In this document: piece after piece, positions 1 through 7,737 of the stretch
Numbering within the stretch: position 1 is the stretch's first letter
How the letters are laid out: each line of letters opens with the position of its first letter
Assembly: GCF_028823535.1 (NCBI RefSeq)
Contig: NZ_JAQIYM010000009.1
Location: 286,677-350,676 of the forward strand
DNA: 64,000 bases
Direction: 5' to 3'
Source: Pseudomonas serbica
GTDB lineage: Bacteria > Pseudomonadota > Gammaproteobacteria > Pseudomonadales > Pseudomonadaceae
Translations under genes and position numbers: made by a program
The notes under the pieces: generated by a model
What the model was told of the DNA's origin: nothing
Databases searched by the model: none
Seen by the model: only the letters and a program-made list of their open reading frames with translations

Positions 1-13
1 CGCCAGGGAACGC

Positions 14-1696
14 TTAAAGCGTCGAGAGGAAGGTACTGTTGTTGGCCTGCCATTCGGTGATGTCGACGCGAATTCGCTTCTTGTCGAGCTTCCCGACACT
101 GGTCTTGGGAATTTCAGTAACAAGGGCGATCTGACTCGGAATGGCCCACTTGCTCAAGTGCCCCAGCTCCACGAACGGCTTGAGATGCTCCTTGAGTTCG
201 CGGGCACCAATGGCATGGCCCTCGCGCAGTACCAGCAAGGCAAACGGCCGCTCGCCCCACTGCGGATCGGCAATCCCCACCACTGCTACTTCGCGTACCG
301 CCACGTGGCGACTGATCAGGTCTTCGAGGTCCAGGGAGGAGATCCACTCGCCGCCGGTCTTGATCACGTCCTTGATCCGGTCGCGAATGTCGATCACCCC
401 CATGCTGTCCAGGGTCGCCACGTCCCCCGTGTGCAGCCAGCCACCGGCCCAGAGTTCGGCGCCCTTCTGCGGCTCGTTGAAATAACCCTCGGTCAGCCAT
501 GGCGCGCGCAACACCAGCTCGCCCTGGGTTTCGCCATCGGCGGGCAGGAAGTTGCCTTCGGTATCGACGATCGCCGCCTCCACCAATGGCCCAGGCACAC
601 CGGCCTTGATCCGGTAGGTGGTGCGCTCGTCCTCGGAACCGGCCATCAGTTCGTCATTGAGGTGCGCGCAGGACACCAGCGGCCCGGTCTCCGACATGCC
701 GTAGGCGGCGGTCAACTGGATGCCCTTGGCCTTCGCGGCTTCGTACAGCGTGCGGTTGAGCGCACTGCCGCCGATGACGATTTTCCAGCCACCGAAGTCG
801 ATGTCCTGGGCCGCCTTGGCGTTGAGGACCATCTGCAGGATGGTCGGCACGCAGTGCGAGAACGTGACCTTTTCCTTGCGCCACAACTCCACCAGGTACT
901 CCGGATCGTAGCGCCCCGGATACACCTGCTTGAGCCCAAGCATGGTCGCCACATAGGGCAAGCCCCAGGCATGCACGTGGAACATCGGCGTGATGGGCAT
1001 GTACACGTCGTTGGTGCCCAGCAGCCGCACGCTGTCGATCGCGCCCATGATCGTGGATACGCCCATGGTGTGCAGCACCAGCTGCCGATGGGTGAAGTAC
1101 ACGCCCTTGGGGTTGCCGGTGGTGCCCGTGGTGTAGAACGTGGTTGCCACCGAGTTTTCGTCGAAGTCCTGGAAGTCGTACTGCGGGCTTGCCGCGGCGA
1201 GCAATTGCTCGTACTCACCGATGAGGTTCGGCAGGTCGGCGGTCTTTTCCGGCAGGTCGGTCAACAGCAGGGTTTTCTCGACCGTGGTCAGGTGCCCGGC
1301 GATCGCGTTGTACAGTCCGACGAATTCACTGTTGACCAGGACAAAGCGGTCCACGGCGTGATTCATGGTGTAGAGGATCTGCTCTGGCGACAGGCGCACG
1401 TTGATGGTGTGGATCACCGCACCGATCATCGGAATGGCAAACATGCATTCCAGGTAGCGGTGGCTGTCCCAATCCATTACCGCCACGGTATCCCCGGGCT
1501 TGACCCCGGCAGCCGTCAGCACATTGGCCAGGCGTGCGACCCGTTCGATCAGGGTCGGATAGCTATAGCGCAACTGGTCGCGGTAAACGATCTCGCGGGT
1601 TTTCTCATAACGCGCGCCGGACATCAGCAGCCGTTTGATCAGCAGCGGAAACTGGTAAGCGCCTTCGGCTGGGGGGATAACGCGAGTCTGCAACAT
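14..1696 (-). CDS. AMP-forming fatty-acid-CoA ligase (AlkK-like)
   Basis: Activates a free fatty acid to acyl-CoA through an acyl-adenylate, in the cytosol or at the inner membrane. The 560-residue protein shows the ANL-superfamily P-loop TTGTTGNPKG near residue 189, AYGMSETGP near 333, the TGDVATLD segment near 421 and a C-terminal PKTSVGKLDK whose Lys is the adenylation residue in this family. Length and the SETGP motif fit the medium-chain AlkK branch better than the FadD type, but chain length cannot be read from sequence. The start ATG is the first in frame. It is a single gene, about 150 bp from the next minus-strand gene upstream; partners beyond the left edge are not visible. Confidence 0.9.
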   Translation of the reverse strand: MLQTRVIPPAEGAYQFPLLIKRLLMSGARYEKTREIVYRDQLRYSYPTLIERVARLANVLTAAGVKPGDTVAVMDWDSHRYLECMFAIPMIGAVIHTINVRLSPEQILYTMNHAVDRFVLVNSEFVGLYNAIAGHLTTVEKTLLLTDLPEKTADLPNLIGEYEQLLAAASPQYDFQDFDENSVATTFYTTGTTGNPKGVYFTHRQLVLHTMGVSTIMGAIDSVRLLGTNDVYMPITPMFHVHAWGLPYVATMLGLKQVYPGRYDPEYLVELWRKEKVTFSHCVPTILQMVLNAKAAQDIDFGGWKIVIGGSALNRTLYEAAKAKGIQLTAAYGMSETGPLVSCAHLNDELMAGSEDERTTYRIKAGVPGPLVEAAIVDTEGNFLPADGETQGELVLRAPWLTEGYFNEPQKGAELWAGGWLHTGDVATLDSMGVIDIRDRIKDVIKTGGEWISSLDLEDLISRHVAVREVAVVGIADPQWGERPFALLVLREGHAIGARELKEHLKPFVELGHLSKWAIPSQIALVTEIPKTSVGKLDKKRIRVDITEWQANNSTFLSTL

Positions 1697-1848
1697 AAGA
1701 ATCCCTTTTCTGACTACTCGGTCGTGGCTGTTGAGTAAGCACTGTAGTGCCCCTGATCGCCAGCCAAATCAGCCAAAGGGATGATTTGCAGTGCCGCACG
1801 AATATCGGCATTGCGCCAGCATTCGTGGGTCATTATGGCCTGTTACAG

Positions 1849-2478
1849 TCAATGCATTTCGGTAAACGCGAGTTTCACGCCAATGGCGATCAACACTGCG
1901 CCCATGGTTCGGTCGAACCAATGCCCCATGCGGGCGAAACCGGCGCGCACACGTTGCTGGCTGAACAGCATGGCCACCAGGCAGAACCAGATCGCCGTTG
2001 CCACTGCCAGGTAAACGCCGTAACCGGCCTGCACCGCCAGCGGTGTATGCGGATTGATCACCACAGTGAATAGCGAAAGGAAAAACAGCGTGGCCTTCGG
2101 ATTCAGCCCGTTGGTCACGAACCCCGACGTGAAGGCGCCGCGCGCGGTGCGCTCGCCGGCTTCCTTGTGCAGATCGTCCGTCACGGCCTTGGCCGGTTGC
2201 GCCCGTAGCGCCTTGAAGCCGATGTACAGCAGATAAGCGGCGGCAGCCCACTTCAAGGCGTTGAACAGCACGATCGACTGGGACACGATCAGGCCGATGC
2301 CCAGCAACGAGTAGCCAACGTGGAGGAAAATCGCCGTACCGACGCCAAGGGCTGTCCAGGTGCCGGCGCGACGACCATGGGTCACGCTTTCCCGCACCAC
2401 CACGGCAAAGTCCGGGCCGGGGCTGGCCACGGCCAGCAGGTGAATCAGCGCAACGGTCAAGAACTCGGTCCAGTACAT
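1849..2478 (-). CDS. LysE/RhtB-family amino-acid exporter
   Basis: Inner-membrane exporter of the LysE superfamily, which expels amino acids or their analogues (Lys, homoserine, threonine and others). The 209-residue protein opens with a hydrophobic helix followed by the family signature ASPGPDF near residue 19 and GRRAG near 36, and has about six hydrophobic segments. An AAGGAG ribosome-binding site sits just before the ATG. It faces the 2-hydroxyacid dehydrogenase gene across about 90 bp, so the two have divergent promoters. The substrate cannot be told from the sequence. Confidence 0.9.
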   Translation of the reverse strand: MYWTEFLTVALIHLLAVASPGPDFAVVVRESVTHGRRAGTWTALGVGTAIFLHVGYSLLGIGLIVSQSIVLFNALKWAAAAYLLYIGFKALRAQPAKAVTDDLHKEAGERTARGAFTSGFVTNGLNPKATLFFLSLFTVVINPHTPLAVQAGYGVYLAVATAIWFCLVAMLFSQQRVRAGFARMGHWFDRTMGAVLIAIGVKLAFTEMH

Positions 2479-2569
2479 TGGGGCTCCTTAAGGTCAAGCG
2501 TAACTATTTATTTCATCTGGTAGGCTCGGCAGATTACGCCTTCAGTTCAATGCACAAAAGGTACAGTTG

Positions 2570-3535
2570 ATGACGAACATTCACCGCGCCGTTTTCCTCG
2601 ACCACCCCTCCCTGGACCTGGGCGATCTCGACCTCAGCCCGCTGCGCGATTGTTTCAGCGAACTGCAGCTGTTCGCCCAGACCCTGCCCGGCCAGGTGAT
2701 CGAACACCTCAAGGGCGCCACCGTCGCCATCACCAATAAAATCCAGATCGACGCGGCCGCCATCGCTGCCAGTCCCGAGCTGAAACTGATCCTGATCACC
2801 GCCACCGGTACCAACAATGTCGATATCGCGGCCGCCCGCGCCCATGGAATTACCGTGTGCAACTGCCAGGGTTACGGCACGCCATCGGTAGCGCAGCACA
2901 CGATCATGCTGCTGCTCAACCTGGCAACGCGCCTGGCCGATTATCAGAAAGCTGTCGGTCAAGGCCGCTGGCAACAGGCCAAGCAGTTCTGCCTGCTGGA
3001 TTACCCAATCGTCGAACTGCAGGGCAAAACCCTGGGCCTGCTCGGCCACGGCGAATTGGGCAGCGCGGTCGCGCGCCTGGCCGAAGCGTTTGGCATGCGC
3101 GTGCTGCTGGGCCAGATTCCGGGGCGCCCGGCCCGGCCAGACCGCTTGCCGCTGGAACAACTGCTGCCGCAAATCGACGCACTGACCCTGCACTGCCCGC
3201 TCAACGAACACACGCGCCACTTCATCGGCGCTCGTGAACTGGCCTCGATGAAACCCGGCGCCTTCGTGGTCAATACCGCCCGTGGCGGCCTGATCGACGA
3301 GCAGGCCTTGGCCGATGCCCTGCGCAATGGTCACCTGGGCGGTGCCGCCACCGACGTGCTGAGCGTGGAGCCTCCAGTCAACGGCAATCCGCTGCTGGCC
3401 CAGGACATCCCACGCCTGATCGTCACCCCGCACAACGCCTGGGGCAGTCGCGAAGCGCGGCAACGAATTGTTGGCCAAGTGACCGAAAACGCCCAGGGAT
3501 ACTTCAGCGGTAAGGCGCTGCGGGTCGTCAGTTGA
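2570..3535 (+). CDS. D-2-hydroxyacid dehydrogenase, glycerate dehydrogenase type
   Basis: NAD(P)-dependent reductase of 2-oxo acids, nearest to HprA-like glycerate/hydroxypyruvate reductases. About 321 residues. The Rossmann loop GLLGHGELGSAV lies near residue 150; the catalytic Arg is in NTARGG near 236, the Glu is in SVEPP near 266 and the His is in TPHNAWG near 287. The ATG at 2570 was chosen over the TTG three bases earlier because AAAGG lies about 8 bases before it. It is followed after 33 bp by rsmC in the same direction, so they may be co-transcribed. The physiological substrate is inferred only from the family. Confidence 0.88.
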   Translation: MTNIHRAVFLDHPSLDLGDLDLSPLRDCFSELQLFAQTLPGQVIEHLKGATVAITNKIQIDAAAIAASPELKLILITATGTNNVDIAAARAHGITVCNCQGYGTPSVAQHTIMLLLNLATRLADYQKAVGQGRWQQAKQFCLLDYPIVELQGKTLGLLGHGELGSAVARLAEAFGMRVLLGQIPGRPARPDRLPLEQLLPQIDALTLHCPLNEHTRHFIGARELASMKPGAFVVNTARGGLIDEQALADALRNGHLGGAATDVLSVEPPVNGNPLLAQDIPRLIVTPHNAWGSREARQRIVGQVTENAQGYFSGKALRVVS

Positions 3536-3568
3536 TAAACTGCGGCACTTTTTTTCACAGGAGCAGTT

Positions 3569-4567
3569 ATGGATCCGCGCAGTGAAGTACTGCTTCGTCA
3601 GGCTGAGTTATTCCAGGGCTCGGTATTGTTGGCCGGATTGCCCGCCGATGACCTGTTGGGTCGCCTGCCCCACGCCCATGGCTGGAGCTGGCACGCCGGC
3701 GATCAGGCGGCGCTGGATGCACGCTTCGCCGAGCGCAGCCATTTTGGCGTGGACGCGCCTGAGCGCGCGTTCGATAGCGCCGTGGTGTTTCTGCCCAAAT
3801 CCAAGGACCTGACCGATTACATCCTCAACGCCCTCGCCTCTCGGCTGGCCGGCCGCGAGTTGTACCTGGTCGGTGAGAAAAAAAGCGGCATCGAAGGCGC
3901 CGCCAAGCAGCTGAACCCATTCGGCAAACCGCGCAAGCTCGACAGTGCGCGGCATTGCCAGTTGTGGCTGGTCACCGTGGCCAACGCGCCCGCGGCAAAA
4001 CCTCTGGAAACCCTGGCCCAGACGTATGAATTGCCGCTGGCCGAAGGCCCGTTGAAGGTCATCAGCCTGCCCGGCGTATTCAGCCACGGTCGACTGGATC
4101 GCGGCAGTGCGCTGTTGCTGGAACACCTGGACAAATTGCCAAGCGGCCACTTGCTGGACTTTGGTTGCGGTGCAGGTGTATTGGGCGCGGCGGTGAAACG
4201 TCGTTATCCGCACAACCAGGTCACCTTGCTGGATGTCGACGCCTTCGCCGCTGCCAGCAGTCGCCTGACCCTGGCGGCCAATGGCCTGGAAGCCGATGTC
4301 ATTACCGGTGACGGAATCGACGCAGCTCCGATGGGATTGAGCGCCATCCTGAGCAACCCGCCCTTCCATGTCGGCGTGCATACCGATTACTACGCCACGG
4401 AAAACCTGCTGCGAAAAGCAGCCAAACATCTGAAAAACGGCGGCGAACTTCGGCTGGTAGCCAATAGCTTCCTGAAGTACCAACCGCTGATCGAAGAGCA
4501 TCTCGGGGTGTGCACCATCAAGGCCGAAGGACAGGGTTTCCGCATCTACCGCGCCAAACGCGGATAG
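3569..4567 (+). CDS. rsmC: 16S rRNA (guanine-1207-N2)-methyltransferase RsmC
   Basis: Methylates N2 of G1207 in 16S rRNA within the assembled 30S subunit, using S-adenosylmethionine. The 332-residue protein has the RsmC layout: a degenerate N-terminal methyltransferase half, then the active half with the SAM loop LLDFGCGAGVLG near residue 197 and the base-methylation motif SNPPFH near 262. CAGGAG precedes the ATG. The next feature downstream is the Mn riboswitch of the following gene, so transcription probably separates there. Confidence 0.92.
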   Translation: MDPRSEVLLRQAELFQGSVLLAGLPADDLLGRLPHAHGWSWHAGDQAALDARFAERSHFGVDAPERAFDSAVVFLPKSKDLTDYILNALASRLAGRELYLVGEKKSGIEGAAKQLNPFGKPRKLDSARHCQLWLVTVANAPAAKPLETLAQTYELPLAEGPLKVISLPGVFSHGRLDRGSALLLEHLDKLPSGHLLDFGCGAGVLGAAVKRRYPHNQVTLLDVDAFAAASSRLTLAANGLEADVITGDGIDAAPMGLSAILSNPPFHVGVHTDYYATENLLRKAAKHLKNGGELRLVANSFLKYQPLIEEHLGVCTIKAEGQGFRIYRAKRG

Positions 4568-4586
4568 AAATTTGTACTTGCCGAAT

Positions 4587-4608
4587 GGATTTTGCCTAGG
4601 CAGAATCC
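4587..4608. promoter_or_regulatory. near-perfect 22-bp palindrome at the riboswitch promoter
   Basis: The two arms (4587-4596 and 4599-4608) are complementary apart from one T-G position and are centred on CCTAGG. It overlaps a weak sigma70-like promoter (TTGCCG at 4579 and CAGAAT at 4601, 16-bp spacer), which would place it as an operator for a dimeric repressor of the Mn-exporter transcript. As RNA it could also be a short hairpin or a weak end to rsmC transcription, but no T-run follows. The protein that binds it is unknown. Confidence 0.4.
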
Positions 4609-4615
4609 GCTCCGT

Positions 4616-4815
4616 CCTAGGGGAGTAGTCTCCCACGAGCGCCATGCTCGTCCGGCATGCGTCAACATACTTGGTCAACAGGCCATGGCGCATGCGACCC
4701 CAGCCTCCGCATCAGACGGAACGCAGGGTTTGACAAGACCTATGACACGAACACCTTACCCGGGGCGGGAAGGCTGTACGTGTCATAGCCGTGTCGACCC
4801 GCCCCTTAGGAAAAC
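4616..4815 (+). promoter_or_regulatory. yybP-ykoY (manganese) riboswitch with expression platform
   Basis: The leader holds the conserved yybP-ykoY loop 1 sequence GGGGAGTAG at 4620 and the loop 3 core GTCAACATAC at 4661, with the paired arms GCATGC at 4655 and 4690. The family binds Mn2+ and switches on Mn-export genes. The aptamer probably spans 4616-4703. The rest looks like the expression platform: the 5' P1 strand (4616-4623) can pair with 4802-4810, which holds the ribosome-binding AGG, while GGGGCGGG (4762-4769) can pair with CCCGCCCC (4798-4805). Control of translation initiation is therefore inferred, and it agrees with the activating mntP riboswitch of E. coli. Confidence 0.88.
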
Positions 4816-4820
4816 CCCTG

Positions 4821-5405
4821 ATGCTGGATTCACTACTGGTACCCACCGCAATCGTTGCCTTGGCCGAAATCGGCGACAAGACGCAACTGCTCGCGCTAAT
4901 TCTCGCCGCCCGCTTTCGCAAACCCTGGCCAATCATCGCCGGCATCATCGCCGCAACCCTGGCCAACCACGCGGCAGCCGGTGCGGTAGGCGCCTGGGTG
5001 GGCAGTTTCTTCTCGGATACGATGCTGCACTGGATCCTCGCGGCGAGCTTTGCCGCCACTGCACTGTGGACCCTGGTGCCGGACAAGATGGATGACGACG
5101 AGGCCAGTACTGCCCGCAAGTTCGGCCCCTTCCTGACCACATTGATCGCGTTCTTCCTTGCGGAAATCGGCGACAAGACCCAGATCGCGACCGTGATGCT
5201 CGCCGCGCAATACCCCGAGCTGTGGCTGGTGATCATCGGCACCACCCTCGGCATGCTGATTGCCAACGTGCCCGTGGTTCTGGCAGGTAACTTTGCGGCG
5301 GACAAACTGCCATTGACGCTGATCCGTCGACTGGCGGCGTCGGCGTTCTTCATCCTGGCGATTGTCGCGGTGTACAAGGCGATGCAGAGCAGCGGGTGGG
5401 TTTGA
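4821..5405 (+). CDS. GDT1/TMEM165 (UPF0016) family Mn2+ exporter
   Basis: Inner-membrane cation exporter of the UPF0016/GDT1 family; characterised bacterial members such as Vibrio MneA export Mn2+. The 194-residue protein carries the family's duplicated motif E-x-G-D-K-T-Q twice (AEIGDKTQL near residue 12, AEIGDKTQI near 113) with hydrophobic helices around each copy. The ATG at 4821 was chosen over an upstream GTG at 4791 because TTAGGA lies 10 bases before it and the GTG falls inside the riboswitch stem. Control by the manganese riboswitch directly upstream supports the function. Downstream is a REP pair. Confidence 0.92.
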   Translation: MLDSLLVPTAIVALAEIGDKTQLLALILAARFRKPWPIIAGIIAATLANHAAAGAVGAWVGSFFSDTMLHWILAASFAATALWTLVPDKMDDDEASTARKFGPFLTTLIAFFLAEIGDKTQIATVMLAAQYPELWLVIIGTTLGMLIANVPVVLAGNFAADKLPLTLIRRLAASAFFILAIVAVYKAMQSSGWV

Positions 5406-5436
5406 CGGCGTAGGTCGAGAGACCGCGTTATCGTTC

Positions 5437-5501
5437 TTCGCGAGCAGGGCTCGCTCCCACATTGGATCGAGTTCAAATGTGGGAGCGAGCCTGCTCGCGA
5501 A
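5437..5501. repeat. REP inverted pair
   Basis: Two inverted copies of the Pseudomonas REP unit: TTCGCGAGCAGGGCTCGCTC at 5437 and its near-complement ending at 5501, with a short spacer. One copy has an extra G. It lies between the convergent Mn exporter and M48 protease genes, a usual REP position, where it may act as a transcript end or RNA stabiliser. Confidence 0.85.
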
Positions 5502-5528
5502 GGGGCCGTCAGCAGCGCCGCAGGGACA

Positions 5529-6347
5529 TCAGTGCTTCCTGGTCTGCTCGTAAAGCGGCATGACTTTCGGAATCGCCGCCTGCAACGAAGCGATCCGGCT
5601 CGATGACGCCGGGTGAGTACTCATGAACTCCGGCGGCGAACCTTCCGACGCCTTGGCCATCTTGTTCCACAAGGTGATCGCGGCGTTCGGGTTGTAGCCG
5701 GCACGTGCGGCCAGCTCAAGCCCAATCAGGTCGGCCTCGTTTTCATTGGACCGGCTGTTTGGCAAGGTCATGCCGTAGTTGGCCACGGTATCCGCCAGCG
5801 CCAGGGTGTCCGAGCCAAGGCCGAACAAGGCACCGGCCCCCTGCTTGGCCATCTCGATGCCATAGGCCTTGGACATTGCCTCACGACCGTGCTCGCGCAG
5901 GGCGTGGGCGATTTCATGGCCGAGGATGGCGGCGATCTCGTCGTCGGTCAGCTTCAAGCTGTCCATCAGGCCGGTATAGAAAATGATCTTGCCGCCAGGC
6001 CCGCAGTTGGCGTTGAGCTCATCGCTCTTGATCAGATTGACTTCCCACTTCCACTGGGCCGAATCGGGACGAAAAACCGGCGCCTGGGCAATCAGCCGAT
6101 CGGAAATCACCTGGATGCGCTTGGCATCGTTACTGGTCTTGTCCAGCACACCCTGGCCGCTCGCCTCGCCGACGGTCTTTTGATAGGACTGGGCGTACAT
6201 CTGATTGACCTGATCAGTGGACAGCATGCTGAACATGTATTGTTTGCGCTCGACACCTATGGCGCCACCGCTGGTGGTGTTGACCGACTGACAGCCGGCG
6301 AGCAGCAGCGCTGCGCCCAGTGCACCTACAACCCAAATCTTGCTCAT
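5529..6347 (-). CDS. M48-family metalloprotease, lipoprotein
   Basis: Zinc protease of the M48 (Ste24/HtpX-like) family, expected in the periplasm and held in a membrane by a lipid anchor. The 272-residue precursor has a signal peptide ending in the lipobox LLAGC (Cys near residue 19). The zinc motif HEIAHA lies near 142, and the third ligand is likely the Glu in NENEADLIG near 202. This resembles LoiP/BepA-type quality-control proteases of the outer membrane, but no TPR region is present. It is transcribed alone from about 140 bp of upstream space. The substrate is unknown. Confidence 0.9.
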   Translation of the reverse strand: MSKIWVVGALGAALLLAGCQSVNTTSGGAIGVERKQYMFSMLSTDQVNQMYAQSYQKTVGEASGQGVLDKTSNDAKRIQVISDRLIAQAPVFRPDSAQWKWEVNLIKSDELNANCGPGGKIIFYTGLMDSLKLTDDEIAAILGHEIAHALREHGREAMSKAYGIEMAKQGAGALFGLGSDTLALADTVANYGMTLPNSRSNENEADLIGLELAARAGYNPNAAITLWNKMAKASEGSPPEFMSTHPASSSRIASLQAAIPKVMPLYEQTRKH

Positions 6348-6486
6348 CGAACAACTCCGTGAAAACTGCCGCCTATCCTAGGCGTGGAAATGTATCGACA
6401 CCAGATACACAGGAAATAAGACGCTTTTTTCAGGCAAAGCTCTCACCGACACAGGAAAAATTAAACGATCGCAGGCTGTGATTTTT

Positions 6487-7110
6487 TCAACCTGGAGTAA
6501 GGCACTCCGGCCCATTGAGCTTCGGGTCATTGACCATGTTGGCCAGCACCCGCTCGCGCAACGCCGCCGGTTCGCTGGCGAGCAGGGCTTGCAGGGCATG
6601 CAGCGGCGTCTCGGGGTCAAGCCACGCGGCCTGCCCCGCCTCGTCAAGAATCAACGGTCGGCGCTGACTGGCGGCCGGTTGCGTGATCACCGCCGTGCTC
6701 AGCCACACCTGCTCCTGCACCGGATACGCCTCCCAGATGGCGGCGAAAAACAGCGATGAGCCTTCACCCGGCGTCAGCCAGTACGGCCGCTTGCGTGTGG
6801 TGCCGCGCCATTCGTAGAAACCGTTGGCCGGCAGCAGGCAGCGGCGCTGACGCAGGGCCTCGCGAAACATCGGCTGTTCGGCAACGGTTTCGGCCCGGGC
6901 ATGGGCCGGGGTGCGGGACAGATCGGTCAGCCACGGCGGTGTCAGCCCCCAGCGGGCACGGGCCAGTTCACGCTGGCCGTCCTGGCCTGCGCGCAGCATC
7001 AGCACCGAATCGTTGGGGGAAATGTTCCACTGGGCCTGTTGATCGGCCGGAAAACCTGGCAGGGTCGCGAAGTCGCGATTCCAGCGAAACAGGGCATAAC
7101 GTCCACACAT
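6487..7110 (-). CDS. SOS-response-associated peptidase, YedK/HMCES-like (variant active site)
   Basis: The SRAP family shields abasic sites in single-stranded DNA by forming a thiazolidine crosslink with Cys2. The protein begins MCGRYALF, so Cys2 is present, and NGFYEW supplies the usual Asn and Glu near residues 98-102. The family's conserved active-site His (His160 in E. coli YedK, in an H-D-R-M-P motif) is not there: the aligned stretch reads AASQRRPLIL, with Ser148 at the His position. At 207 residues it is slightly short. Crosslinking may therefore occur with altered reversal chemistry (inference). No SOS box was recognised in the upstream 30 bases. Confidence 0.85.
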   Translation of the reverse strand: MCGRYALFRWNRDFATLPGFPADQQAQWNISPNDSVLMLRAGQDGQRELARARWGLTPPWLTDLSRTPAHARAETVAEQPMFREALRQRRCLLPANGFYEWRGTTRKRPYWLTPGEGSSLFFAAIWEAYPVQEQVWLSTAVITQPAASQRRPLILDEAGQAAWLDPETPLHALQALLASEPAALRERVLANMVNDPKLNGPECLTPG

Positions 7111-7145
7111 GGGGCAGCACGACTCTTGATCAAACGAACGCCAGC

Positions 7146-7406
7146 CTAACAGACCAGCGTGCCGGGAAAGCTTTCCGGTTCATCGCCGGACAGCGGCAGC
7201 GCAGCATTGTACGCGGTGATCAGCTCCCGGGCGTATTCGGCCTGGTCATTGTCCACCGCCAGGCCCAGCAGGCCGTAGATCGGCAATTCTCCCGTGGCGC
7301 CCACCAAGTCGCGGCCCACCAGATGCGCCTCGACGCCTTCGCTGGCGAGCATGCCTTGCAGCAACTCGCCTTCCATCAGGTTTTCCGGTTCGTAGATGCG
7401 CTGCAT
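7146..7406 (-). CDS. DUF2007 small protein
   Basis: An 86-residue soluble protein of the DUF2007 family (sometimes named putative signal-transducing protein). It has the family pattern of an N-terminal ELLQGMLASEGVEAHLVG segment, near residues 14-31, and a following beta-alpha unit with IYGLLGLAVDN. The fold is ferredoxin-like and no catalytic residues are evident. It starts 9 bp after the stop of the upstream cysteine-rich gene on the same strand, so the pair is likely one transcript. Function is not known. Confidence 0.82.
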   Translation of the reverse strand: MQRIYEPENLMEGELLQGMLASEGVEAHLVGRDLVGATGELPIYGLLGLAVDNDQAEYARELITAYNAALPLSGDEPESFPGTLVC

Positions 7407-7415
7407 GGGTGCCCC

Positions 7416-7598
7416 TCACTCATTTTCGCTGAAGACTTCCAGAAACCAGTCCTCTCCATGAACCTGCAACACGAATGTGATCGGCCGACAACACACCTGA
7501 CAGTCTTCGATATAGGTCTGATCGCCGCCGGACAAGTCCACCGTCGTTTCGACTGTTTCACCACAATACGGGCATTCATAAAGCGCAGTTTCCAGCAT
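7416..7598 (-). CDS. CPXCG-motif cysteine-rich protein
   Basis: A 60-residue protein with YECPYCGE near residue 8 and DCQVCCRP near 33, which together would make a single zinc ribbon. Members of this small family are annotated as CPXCG-motif proteins and have no established role. It sits 9 bp upstream of the DUF2007 gene. The initiator ATG lies about 30 bp from a TATAAT box that reads the other way toward the acyltransferase. Confidence 0.85.
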   Translation of the reverse strand: MLETALYECPYCGETVETTVDLSGGDQTYIEDCQVCCRPITFVLQVHGEDWFLEVFSENE

Positions 7599-7623
7599 CG
7601 CGGTCTCCCAGGTGACTTGTGCG

Positions 7624-7629
7624 TATAAT
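7624..7629 (+). promoter_or_regulatory. sigma70 -10 box for the acyltransferase gene
   Basis: A perfect TATAAT at 7624 stands 108 bp before the acyltransferase ATG. No convincing -35 lies 16-18 bp upstream, so the promoter may need an activator. A 100-nt leader would result. Confidence 0.5.
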
Positions 7630-7737
7630 CGCCGGTCTATTTGCAGGGCTATTTTTGCCTGACTACTTTTTCAGACCGTGCCCTGCTGGTTTTCGATCAA
7701 AACCTTTACTTACCCTAGCCGTTTCTAACAAGAGAGC

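Noticed and set aside
158..1738. Long plus-strand frame opposite the acyl-CoA ligase gene
   Set aside because: It lacks a ribosome-binding site, has an odd His/Gln/Arg-rich composition and mirrors the codon structure of the ligase, which has clear family motifs.
5437..5501. REP pairs considered as CRISPR repeats
   Set aside because: The copies here and elsewhere are inverted, isolated and at gene ends, with no regular spacers or cas genes.
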